64,000 bases of DNA, taken from contig CAVZEV010000002.1 of assembly GCA_963774405.1 (NCBI GenBank), positions 124,001-188,000 on the forward strand, in the 5' to 3' direction. The notes under the pieces are model-generated. The model did no database searches, had not been told where the DNA came from, and was given only the letters and a program-made list of their open reading frames with translations. The translations under genes and the position numbers were made by a program. This document shows, in pieces, positions 7,485-19,400 of the stretch. This stretch comes from VRUE01 sp963774405 (GTDB lineage: Bacteria > Actinomycetota > Thermoleophilia > Solirubrobacterales > 70-9). Each line of letters opens with the position of its first letter. The stretch's first letter is position 1.

Positions 7485-10400
7485 TCGGCCGGCCCCGGCG
7501 ATTGTGCGCGGGGCGGCCGGCCTGGTTCAGGTCGCGGCGCTTCAGGGTGATCGCGATCATGCGGCTGACCGTCGCCTCCCCGTTGGCCGTGTAGCTGATC
7601 CTGGCCCGGACCTTGACCCTGCCGTCTTCCAGCAACAGCCTGCGACCGGCAGATGAGAGACGGACCGGCACCGTCACCTTGCCGGCGTGAGCGACGTGAA
7701 CGGTCGTCGATCGAATCTGATGTGACCTTCTCCAGAGGATCGCCTTCCGCGTCGCCCTCCCGCGCCGGCTCTCGCGCGCCGAGGGAGTTGGGGTTGTCAC
7801 CGAGAGAGAGCCCGGGGCCGGAACGTCGAACAGCAGGCGGGCGCTGCCGTGGCGCAGGTCGTATTCGATCCTCAGCAGACGTACCGGCGTGCGCAGGGCG
7901 AGAGTGCTCGGCGGGCTTTCGCTCGGGTTGCTGCTTTCGGGAGCGGGTTCGGTCGAATCCTCGATGTAGGTGATCGGCGCCGAACACGATGATGTGATTT
8001 CAGCGACCGAGGTGGCGGTGGCGCTGAAGCTCGTGGTCGAGTTGTCCGGGACCGTGACCGGGACGCCCGCTGCCAGCTCGTCGGGTTCGACCACGGCCAC
8101 CGGGGCGCCGCTGCAGTCTGCGTTGGCGTAGAGGCGCACGGTGGTGCCGGCGGGCGCCGACCCGGCGATCTTCGGCGAGTTGTTGTTCGCCGGCGAAGCG
8201 GGGCTTGTCGCGGTCAGCACCGGTGCCGAGGGGATGTTTGCTTCCACTTCGAAGGCGCGGGTCGCCGGGGCGCCGGTGTTGGCGGCCTGGTCGGTGGCGC
8301 GCACGCGGAAGGTGTAGGAGCCGTCGGCGAGCGGGCTCGGCGGGGTGTCGGCGCCGGGGTCGGTGCAGGGCGCCCAGGAGGGGGTGCCGGTGTCGATCGA
8401 GCACTCGAAGGACGAGCCCGCCTCGGAGGAGTGGAATTCGAAGGTCGGGGTGGCGTCGTTGGTGAGGCCGCTTGGGCCGGCGTCGATCGTCGCGGTGGGC
8501 GCGGTGGTGTCGATCGTCCAGTTGAAGGTGGCGGGCGAGGCGTCGGTGTTGGCGGCCGCGTCGGTGGCGCGCACCTGGAAGGTGTGGGCGCCGTCGGGCA
8601 GGGAGGCATAGCTCTGCGGGGAGGCGCAGGGCGACCAGGCGCCGGGTTCGGTGGAGTCGCGGCGGCATTCATAGGAGGCGACGCCCGAGCCCGAGCCGTC
8701 GGTGCCCGAGAAGGCGAACTGGGCCGCGGCTGAGTTGGAGAGGCCGGCGGGGTGGGAGTCGATTTGGGTGTCGGGGGCGGTGGTGTCGACGGTCCAGGTG
8801 AAGGAGGCCGGCGAGCCGTCGGCGTTGCCGGCCGCATCGATCGCCCGGACTTCGAATGTGTGGGAGCCGTCGGCGAGGGAGCTGTAGGTCTTGGGCGAGG
8901 CGCAGGCGCTCCAGGCCGAGGCTTCGCTGGAGTCGATCCGGCACTGGTAGGAGGCCACACCCGAGCCGCCGGTGTCGGTGCCGCTGAAGGAGAGCTGGGC
9001 GGCGGCGCTCGCCGTCAGGGCGGCGGGATGGGAGTCGATCTGGGTCTGCGGGGCGGTGGTGTCGACCGACCAGGTGAAGGTGGCGGGCGTGGCGTCGGTG
9101 TTGGCGGCTTTGTCGACGGCGCGGACTTCGAAGCTGTGGGAGCCCTCGGCGAGGGCGGTGTATTGCTTGGGCGAGGAGCAGGCCTGCCAGTCGCCTGCCT
9201 GGCTCGAGTCCAGGCGGCATTCGAAGGAGGCGACGCCCGAGCCGCCGCTGTCGGTGCCCGAGAAGGAGAGCTGGGCCGCGGCCGAGCCCGAGAGGCTCGC
9301 GGGGTGGGTGTCGATCTGGGTGGTGGGCGCCGTGGAGTCCTCGGTGTAGGTGAGGGGGGCAGAGCAGCCCGAGAGGTTGCCGGCGGCCGAGGTGGCGCCG
9401 GCGCGCAGGGCGGTGGTCGAGTCATCGGGCACGCTCAGCGTCACCCCGGCTTCAAGGGAGGCGGCCGAGACGGTGGCGATCGGGGAGCCCGAGCAGTCGG
9501 CGCCCTCATAGAGGCGCACGGTGGAGCCCGCCGGGGCCGAGCCGATGAGCTTCGGCGAGTTGTCGTTGGCGGGCGAGGGCGGCTGGGTCGATTCGAGGCT
9601 CGGGGCGGGCGGCGCGGCGGTGTCGACGCTGAAGGCGCGGGTCGCCGCGGCGCCGGTGTTGGCGGCCTGGTCGGTGGCGCGCACGCGGAAGCTGTAGCTG
9701 CCGTCGGCGAGCGGGCTCGGCGGGGTGTCGGCGCCGGGGTCGGTGCAGGGCGCCCAGGAGGGGGTGCCGGTGTCGATCGAGCACTCGAAGCTCGAGCCCG
9801 CCTCGGAGGAGTGGAATTCGAAGGTCGGGGTGGCGTCGTTGGTCAGGCCGCCGGGACCGGCGTCGATCGTCGCGGTGGGCGCGGTGGTGTCGATCGTCCA
9901 GTTGAAGGTCGCCGGGCTGGCATCGGTGTTTCCGGCCGCGTCGATGGCGCGCACCTGGAAGGTGTGGGCGCCGTCGGGCAGCGAGGCATAGCTCTGCGGG
10001 GAGGCGCAGGGCGACCAGGCGCTTGCTTCGGTGGAGTCGCGGCGGCATTCATAGGAGGCGACGCCCGAGCCCGAGCCGTCGGTGCCCGAGAAGGCGAACT
10101 GGGCCGCGGCTGAGTTGGAGAGGCCGGCGGGGTGGGAGTCGATTTGGGTGTCGGGGGCGGTGGTGTCGACGGTCCAGGTGAAGGAGGCCGGCGAGCCGTC
10201 GGCGTTGCCGGCCGCATCGATCGCCCGGACTTCGAATGTGTGGGAGCCGTCGGCGAGGGAGCTGTATTGCTTGGGCGAGGCGCAGGCGCTCCAGGCCGAG
10301 GCTTCGCTGGAGTCGATCCGGCACTGGTAGGAGGCGACGCCCGAGCCGCCGGTGTCGGTGCCGCTGAAGGAGAGCTGGGCACTGGCGCTCGCCGTCAGGG

Positions 10401-13400
10401 CGGCGGGATGGGAGTCGATCTGGGTCTGCGGGGCGGTGGTGTCGACCGACCAGGTGAAGGAGGCGGGCGTGGCGTCGGTGTTGGCGGCTTTGTCGACGGC
10501 GCGGACTTCGAAGCTGTGGGAGCCCTCGGCCAGGCCGCTGTATTGCTTGGGCGAGGAGCAGGCCTGCCAGTCGCCTGCCTGGCTCGAGTCCAGGCGGCAT
10601 TCATAGGAGGCGACGCCCGAGCCGCCGCTGTCGGTGCCCGAGAAGGAGAGCTGGGCCGCGGCCGAGCCCGAGAGGCTCGCGGGGTGGGTGTCGATCTGGG
10701 TGGTGGGCGCGGTGGAGTCCTCGGTGTAGGTGAGGGGGGCAGAGCAGCCCGAGAGGTTGCCGGCGGCCGAGGTGGCGCCGGCGCGCAGGGCGGTGGTCGA
10801 GTCATCGGGCACGCTCAGCGTCACCCCGGCTTCAAGGGAGGCGGCCGAGACGGTGGCGATCGGGGAGCCCGAGCAGTCGGCGCCCTCATAGAGGCGCACG
10901 GTGGAGCCCGCCGGGGCCGAGCCGATGAGCTTCGGCGAGTTGTCGTTGGCGGGCGAGGGCGGCTGGGTCGATTCGAGGCTCGGGGCGGGCGGCGCGGCGG
11001 TGTCGACGCTGAAGGCGCGGGTCGCCGCGGCGCCGGTGTTGGCGGCCTGGTCGGTGGCGCGCACGCGGAAGCTGTAGCTGCCGTCGGCCAGGGCGCTCGG
11101 CGGGGTGTCGGCGCCGGGGTCGGTGCAGGGCGCCCAGGAGGGGGTGCCGGTGTCGATCGAGCACTCGAAGGACGAGCCCGCCTCGGAGGAGTGGAATTCG
11201 AAGGTCGGGGTGGCGTCGTTGGTGAGGCCGCTTGGGCCGGCGTCGATCGTCGCGGTGGGCGCGGTGGTGTCGATCGTCCAGTTGAAGGTGGCGGGCGAGG
11301 CGTCGGTGTTGGCGGCCGCGTCGGTGGCGCGCACCTGGAAGGTGTGGGCGCCGTCGGGCAGGGAGGCATAGCTCTGCGGGGAGGCGCAGGGCGACCAGGC
11401 GCCGGGTTCGGTGGAGTCGCGGCGGCATTCATAGGAGGCGACGCCCGAGCCCGAGCCGTCGGTGCCCGAGAAGGCGAACTGGGCCGCGGCTGAGTTGGAG
11501 AGGCCGGCGGGGTGGGAGTCGATTTGGGTGTCGGGGGCGGTGGTGTCGACGGTCCAGGTGAAGGAGGCCGGCGAGCCGTCGGCGTTGCCGGCCGCATCGA
11601 TCGCCCGGACTTCGAATGTGTGGGAGCCGTCGGCGAGGGAGCTGTAGGTCTTGGGCGAGGCGCAGGCGCTCCAGGCCGAGGCTTCGCTGGAGTCGATCCG
11701 GCACTGGTAGGAGGCCACACCCGAGCCGCCGGTGTCGGTGCCGCTGAAGGAGAGCTGGGCGGCGGCGCTCGCCGTCAGGGCGGCGGGATGGGAGTCGATC
11801 TGGGTCTGCGGGGCGGTGGTGTCGACCGACCAGGTGAAGGTGGCGGGCGTGGCGTCGGTGTTGGCGGCTTTGTCGACGGCGCGGACTTCGAAGCTGTGGG
11901 AGCCCTCGGCGAGGGCGGTGTATTGCTTGGGCGAGGAGCAGGCCTGCCAGTCGCCTGCCTGGCTCGAGTCCAGGCGGCATTCGAAGGAGGCGACGCCCGA
12001 GCCGCCGCTGTCGGTGCCCGAGAAGGAGAGCTGGGCCGCGGCCGAGCCCGAGAGGCTCGCGGGGTGGGTGTCGATCTGGGTGGTGGGCGCCGTGGAGTCC
12101 TCGGTGTAGGTGAGGGGGGCAGAGCAGCCCGAGAGGTTGCCGGCGGCCGAGGTGGCGCCGGCGCGCAGGGCGGTGGTCGAGTCATCGGGCACGCTCAGCG
12201 TCACCCCGGCTTCAAGGGAGGCGGCCGAGACGGTGGCGATCGGGGAGCCCGAGCAGTCGGCGCCCTCATAGAGGCGCACGGTGGAGCCCGCCGGGGCCGA
12301 GCCGATGAGCTTCGGCGAGTTGTCGTTGGCGGGCGAGGGCGGCTGGGTCGATTCGAGGCTCGGGGCGGGCGGCGCGGCGGTGTCGACGCTGAAGGCGCGG
12401 GTCGCCGCGGCGCCGGTGTTGGCGGCCTGGTCGGTGGCGCGCACGCGGAAGCTGTAGCTGCCGTCGGCCAGGGCGCTCGGCGGGGTGTCGGCGCCGGGGT
12501 CGGTGCAGGGCGCCCAGGAGGGGGTGCCGGTGTCGATCGAGCACTCGAAGCTCGAGCCCGCCTCGGAGGAGTGGAATTCGAAGGTCGGGGTGGCGTCGTT
12601 GGTCAGGCCGCCGGGACCGGCGTCGATCGTCGCGGTGGGCGCGGTGGTGTCGATCGTCCAGTTGAAGGTCGCCGGGCTGGCATCGGTGTTTCCGGCCGCG
12701 TCGATGGCGCGGACCTGGAAGGTGTGGGCGCCGTCGGGCAGCGAGGCATAGCTCTGCGGGGAGGCGCAGGGCGACCAGGCGCTTGCTTCGGTGGAGTCGC
12801 GGCGGCATTCATAGGAGGCGACGCCCGAGCCCGAGCCGTCGGTGCCCGAGAAGGCGAACTGGGCCGCGGCTGAGTTGGAGAGGCCGGCGGGGTGGGAGTC
12901 GATTTGGGTGTCGGGGGCGGTGGTGTCGACGGTCCAGGTGAAGGAGGCCGGCGAGCCGTCGGCGTTGCCGGCCGCATCGATCGCCCGGACTTCGAATGTG
13001 TGGGAGCCGTCGGCGAGGGAGCTGTATTGCTTGGGCGAGGCGCAGGCGCTCCAGGCCGAGGCTTCGCTGGAGTCGATCCGGCACTGGTAGGAGGCCACAC
13101 CCGAGCCGCCGGTGTCGGTGCCGCTGAAGGAGAGCTGGGCGGCGGCGCTCGCCGTCAGGGCGGCGGGATGGGAGTCGATCTGGGTCTGCGGGGCGGTGGT
13201 GTCGACCGACCAGGTGAAGGAGGCGGGCGTGGCGTCGGTGTTGGCGGCTTTGTCGACGGCGCGGACTTCGAAGCTGTGGGAGCCCTCGGCGAGGGCGGTG
13301 TATTGCTTGGGCGAGGAGCAGGCCTGCCAGTCGCCTGCCTGGCTCGAGTCCAGGCGGCATTCGAAGGAGGCGACGCCCGAGCCGCCGCTGTCGGTGCCCG

Positions 13401-16400
13401 AGAAGGAGAGCTGGGCCGCGGCCGAGCCCGAGAGGCTCGCGGGGTGGGTGTCGATCTGGGTGGTGGGCGCCGTGGAGTCCTCGGTGTAGGTGAGGGGGGC
13501 AGAGCAGCCCGAGAGGTTGCCGGCGGCCGAGGTGGCGCCGGCGCGCAGGGCGGTGGTCGAGTCATCGGGCACGCTCAGCGTCACCCCGGCTTCAAGGGAG
13601 GCGGCCGAGACGGTGGCGATCGGGGAGCCCGAGCAGTCGGCGCCCTCGTAGAGGCGCACGGTGGAGCCCGCCGGGGCCGAGCCGATGAGCTTCGGCGAGT
13701 TGTTGTTCGCCGGCGAGGGCGGCTGGGTCGATTCGAGGCTCGGGGCGGGCGGCGCGGCGGTGTCGACGCTGAAGGCGCGGGTCGCCGCGGCGCCGGTGTT
13801 GGCGGCCTGGTCGGTGGCGCGCACGCGGAAGCTGTAGCTGCCGTCGGCCAGGGCGCTCGGCGGGGTGTCGGCGCCGGGGTCGGTGCAGGGCGCCCAGGAG
13901 GGGGTGCCGGTGTCGATCGAGCACTCGAAGCTCGAGCCCGCCTCGGAGGAGTGGAATTCGAAGGTCGGGGTGGCGTCGTTGGTCAGGCCGCCGGGACCGG
14001 CGTCGATCGTCGCGGTGGGCGCGGTGGTGTCGATCGTCCAGTTGAAGGTGGCGGGCGAGGCGTCGGTGTTGGCGGCCGCGTCGGTGGCGCGCACCTGGAA
14101 GGTGTGGGCGCCGTCGGGCAGCGAGGCATAGCTCTGCGGGGAGGCGCAGGGCGACCAGGCGCCGGGTTCGGTGGAGTCGCGGCGGCATTCATAGGAGGCG
14201 ACGCCCGAGCCCGAGCCGTCGGTGCCCGAGAAGGCGAACTGGGCCGCGGCGGAGTTGGAGAGGCCGGCGGGGTGGGAGTCGATCTGGGTGTCGGGGGCGG
14301 TCGCATCCTTTTCGATGCTCGCCGTGGTCGAGCCGCGGTTGGAGGCGGCGTCGATCACGCAGACGCGCAGCGTGTTGGCGCCTTCGGCGAGGTCGGTGGC
14401 GGCGACCGCCGAGGTGTGCTGCGCCGGAGCGCCGCTGTAGGAGCCGGACGCGACCTGGGTGCCGCTGGAGCAGTTGCTCCCCCCCACGCGCAGCTCGAAG
14501 GAGCCGTTCTCGTTCGAGTGCCAGTGCACTTCGCTCGACTGGCCGGCGCCCACGAGGGCCTTGGAGAGCGAATCGATCGCGACGACCGGCGGGGTCGTGT
14601 CGATCGTCCAGCTGTAGGCGGCCGGCGAGCCGTCGGCGTTGCCGGCCTGGTCGATCGCCCGCGCTTCGAAGCTGTGCGACCCGTCGCTCAAACCTTCGTA
14701 GGCCTTGGGCGAGGAGCAGGCGTGCCAGTCGGCCTGTTGGGTCGAGTCGAGGCGGCATTCGAGCGAGGCGACGCCGGAGCCCGAGCCGTCGTTGCCGGCG
14801 AAGGCGAATTCGGCTTTGGCCGAGGAGCTCAGCGACGGCGGGCTCGAGGAGATCTGCGTCTGCGGCGCGGTCGTGTCGACGGTCCAGGTCGAGGTCGCGG
14901 GCGTCGCGTCGGCGTTGCCGGCCTGGTCGACGGCGCGGACTTCGAAGCTGTGGCTGCCGTCGGCCAGGGCGCTGTATTCCCTCGGCGACGAGCAGGGATG
15001 CCAGTCCGCTTCCTGGTTGGAGTCGAGGCGGCATTCGTAGGAGGCGACGCCCGAGCCCGAGCCGTCGTTGCCGCTGAAGGCGAATTCGGCTTTGGCGGTG
15101 GCGACCAGGGACGAGGGGCCGGAGTCGATCTGGGTCGTCGGGGCGGTCGCATCGACGGTCCAGGTGAAGCTCGCCGCCGAGGCGTCCGCGTTGCCGGCTT
15201 TGTCGATCGCCCGCACTTCGAAGCTGTGAGAGCCGTCGGCGAGGCCGGTGTATTGCTTGGGCGAGGAGCAGGCGTGCCAGTCGGCGCTCTGCGTCGAGTC
15301 GATCCGGCATTCGTAGGCGGCGACGCCGGAGCCGCCCGCGTCGCTGCCGCCGAAGGCGAATTCGGCCGCCGTTTCGCTGGTCAGCGAGGCTGGGCCCGAG
15401 GAGATCTGCGTGTTGGGGGCGGTGGTGTCGATCGTCCACGCGTAGCTCGCCGGGGACGGGTCCGTGTTGCCCGCCTGGTCGGTCGACCGCACTTCGAGCG
15501 TGTGCGAGCCGTCGCCGAGGCCTTCGTAGGTCATCGGCGAGGAGCAGCTCCCCCAGTCCGCTTCCTGGGTCGAGTCGAGGCGGCATTCGTAGGAGGCGAC
15601 TCCCGAGCCCGAGCCGTCGTTGCCGCTGAAGGCGAATTCGGCTTTGGCGGAAGGACTGAGCGACGGCGGCTTGGAGTCGATCTGGGTGTCGGAAGCGGTC
15701 GTGTCCACCGTCCAGGTCGAGACCGCCGGGGTCGGGTCGGCGTTGCCCGCTTTGTCGACCGCCCGCACTTCGAACGTATGGGCGCCGTCGGCGAGCGAGG
15801 CGTATTCCTTCGGCGAGGCGCAGGAATGCCAGTCGGCTTCCTGGCTCGAGTCCAGGCGGCATTCGTAGGCGGCGACGCCCGAGCCCGAGCCGTCGTTGCC
15901 GCTGAAGGCGAACGTGACTTTTGCGGTGGCGACCAGCGACGAGGGGCCCGAGTCGATCTGGGTCTGCGGCGCGCTGGTGTCCACGGTCCAGGAGTAGGTC
16001 GCCGGCGAAGCGTCGACGTTGCCGGCCTGGTCGGTGGCGCGCACTTCGAAGCTATGGCTACCGTCGGCGAGCGAGGCGTATTCCTTCGGCGAGGCGCAGG
16101 CCGACCAGTCACCGGGCTGACTCGAATCCAGGCGGCATTGGTAGGAGGCGACGCCGGAGCCACTCCCGTCGGAGGCCGAGAATTCGAATTCGGCCGCGGT
16201 GGCCGTCGTCAGCGCGGCGGGCCCGGAGTCGACCTGGGTCTGCGGGGCGGTGGTGTCGATGGTCCAGAGGAAGGAGGCCGGAGTGGCGTCGGCGTTACCG
16301 GCCTGGTCGACCGCCCGCACTTCGAACGTATGGGCGCCGTCGGCGAGGCCGCTGTATTCCTTCGGCGAGGAACAGGCGTGCCAGTCGGCTTCCTGGTTGG

Positions 16401-19400
16401 AGTCGAGGCGGCATTCGAGCGAGGCGACGCCGGAACCGGAGCCGTCGTTGCCGCTGAAGGCGAATTCGGCCTGGGCAGAGGCGCTCAGCTGCGACGGGTG
16501 CGAGCCGATCTGCGTGTCGGGGGCAGTCGTGTCCACGGTCCAGGTCGAGACCGCGGGAGTGGCATCGACGTTGCCGGCTTTGTCGATCGCGCGCACTTCG
16601 AACGTATGGGCGCCGTCGGCGAGCGAGGCGTATTCCTTCGGCGAGGAGCAGCTGCCCCAGGCGGCTTCCTGACTCGAGTCGAGGCGGCATTCGAAACCGG
16701 CGACGCCGGAGCCCCCGGTGTCGGAGCCGGAGAATTCGAGCTGGGCCGCGGCCGAGGCGCTCAGCGACGGCGGCTGCGACCCGATCTGTGTCGTCGGCGC
16801 GGTCGTGTCCACGGTCCAGGTCGAGACCGCCGGGCTTGCGTCGGCGTTGCCCGCCTGGTCGACGGCGCGGACTTCGAAGCTGTGCGAGCCGTCACTCAGG
16901 CCTTCGTAAACCTTGGGCGAGGAACAGGCGTGCCAGTCGGCGCTCTGCGTTGAGTCGATCCGGCATTCGTAGGAGGCGACGCCGGAGCCGCCTGCGTCGT
17001 TGCCGCTGAAGGCAAATTCAGCTTTGGCGGTGGCGACCAGGGACGAGGGGCCGGAGTCGATCTGGGTCGCCGGCGCGGTCGCATCGACGGTCCAGGTGAA
17101 GCTCGCCGCCGAGGCGTCCGCGTTGCCGGCTTTGTCGATCGCCCGCACTTCGAAGCTGTGGCTACCGTCGGCGAGGCCGCTGTATTCCTTCGGCGAGGCG
17201 CAGCTGCCCCAGGCGGCTTCCTGGCTGGAGTCGAGGCGACATTCGTAGGAGGCGACGCCGGAGCCGCCGGCGTCGGAGCCGGAGAATTCGAACTGCGCCG
17301 CGGCCGAAGCGCTCAGCGACGGTGGCTGCGACCCGATCTGGGTCGCCGGGGCGGTCGTGTCCACGGTCCAGGTCGAGACCGCCGGGGTAGCGTCGGCGTT
17401 GCCGGCCTGGTCGACGGCGCGGACTTCGAAGCTGTGCGAGCCGTCGCTCAGGCCTTCGTAGACCTTGGGCGAGGAACAGGCGTGCCAGTCGGCACTCTGC
17501 GTTGAGTCGATCCGGCATTCGTAGGAGGCGACGCCGGAGCCCGAGCCATCATTGCCGCTGAAGGCAAATTCGGCTTTGGCGGTGGCGACCAGGGACGAGG
17601 GGCCCGAGTCGATCTGGGTCTGCGGCGCGCTGGTATCCACCATCCAGGTCGAGACCGCGGGGCTGCCGTCGGTATTGCCCGCCTGGTCGATCGCCCGCAC
17701 TTCGAACGTATGGCTGCCGTCGGCGAGGCCGCTGTATTCCTTCGGCGAGGCGCACGAGGCCCAGTCTTTGGCTTCGCTCGAGTCGAGGCGGCACTGGTAG
17801 GAGGCGACGCCGGAGCCGGAGCCGTCGTTGCCGCTGAAGGCGAATGTGGCTTTGGCCGAGGAGCTCAGCGCCGGTGGGTTCGAGGAGATCTGCGTGTCGG
17901 GGGCGGTCGTGTCCACCGTCCAGGTCGAGGTCGCGGGCGTCGCGTCGGCGTTGCCGGCCTGGTCGACGGCGCGGACTTCGAAGCTGTGCGAGCCGTCGCT
18001 CAGGCCTTCGTAGACCTTGGGCGAGGAACAGGCGTGCCAGTCGGCCTGTTGGGTCGAGTCGATCCTGCATTCGTAGGAGGCCACGCCCGAGCCGCCGGTG
18101 TCGCTGCCCGAGAATTCGAGCTGGGCGGCGGCGGAGGCGCTCAGGGCGCCCGGGTGCGCGTCGATCTGGGTCGCCGGGGCGGTCGTGTCCACGGTCCAGG
18201 TCGAGACGGCCGGGGTCGCGTCGGCGTTGCCGGCCTGGTCGACGGCGCGGACTTCGAAGCTGTGCGAGCCGTCGCTCAGGCCTTCGTAGACCTTGGGCGA
18301 GGAACAGGCGTGCCAGTCGGCCTGTTGGGTCGAGTCGATCCTGCATTCGTAGGAGGCCACGCCCGAGCCTGAGCCGTCGCTGCCGCTGAAGGCGAATTCA
18401 GCTTTGGCGGTGGCGACCAGGGACGACGGGCCGGAGTCGATCTGGGTCGTCGGCGCGGTCGCGTCGACGGTCCAGGTGAAGCTCGCCGGGCTCTGGTCGG
18501 CGTTGCCGGCTTTGTCGATCGCGCGCACCTCGAAGCTGTGGCTGCCGTCACTGAGCCCCGTGTACTGCTTCGGCGAGGCGCAGTTGCCCCAGGCAGCTTC
18601 CTGTGTGGAGTCGATCCGGCACTGATAGGAGGTGACGCCCGAGCCCGAGCCGTCTTCGCCGCTGAAGGCGAAGCTCGCCGAGGCCGAAGCACTGAGCGCG
18701 TTCGGGTGCGATCCGATCTGGGTCTGCGGCGCGGTGGCGTCAATCGTCCAGCTGAAGACCGCCGGGCTCTGGTCGACGTTGCCGGCTTTGTCGATCGCCC
18801 TGACTTCGAAGCTGTGGGCGCCGTCGGCAAGCGCCGGGTAGGTCTGCGGCGAACTGCAGGGGACCCAGTCTTTGGCTTCGCTCGAATCGCGGCGACATTC
18901 GTAAGAGGCAACCCCGGAGCCACCCGCGTCGGTCCCGCTGAAGGCGAATTCGGCGTTCGCCGAGGCGCTCAGGGCGGCGGGGCCCGAGTCGACCTGCGTC
19001 TCGGGGGCGGTGGTGTCAATCCTCCAGGTGTGGGTGGCTGGGCTTTGGTCGGCGTTGCCGGCTTTGTCGATCGCGCGCACTTCAAGCGTGTGCTGGCCGT
19101 CGGCGAGGCCGGCGTATTCCTTCGGCGAGGAGCACGGGGCCCAATCTTTGGCTTCGGTCGAGTCGAATCGGCACTGGTAGGAGGCGACGCCGGAGCCCGA
19201 GCCGTCGTTGCCCGAGAAGACGAAGCCGGCCGTCGTCGAGGTCGTCAGCGAACTTGGGCCGGATTCGATCTGCGTCTGCGGCGCGGTGGCGTCGATCGTC
19301 CAGCTGAAGGCCGCCGGGCTCTGGTCGACGTTGCCGGCTTTGTCGATCGCGCGCACTTCGAAGCTGTGGCTGCCGTCACTGAGCCCCGTGTACTGCTTCG

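Noticed and set aside
8254..14300. Periodic repeats that might suggest a CRISPR or satellite array
   Set aside because: The period is 1380 bp, there are no short repeats with unique spacers, and the repeats keep one long open frame encoding Ig-like domains.
12892..16953. 1353-codon open frame on the plus strand, and four 453-codon frames at 1380-bp spacing
   Set aside because: They are antisense to the Ig-repeat gene, have Gly/Arg/Val-rich composition expected from reading its codons backwards, and repeat only because the coding strand repeats.
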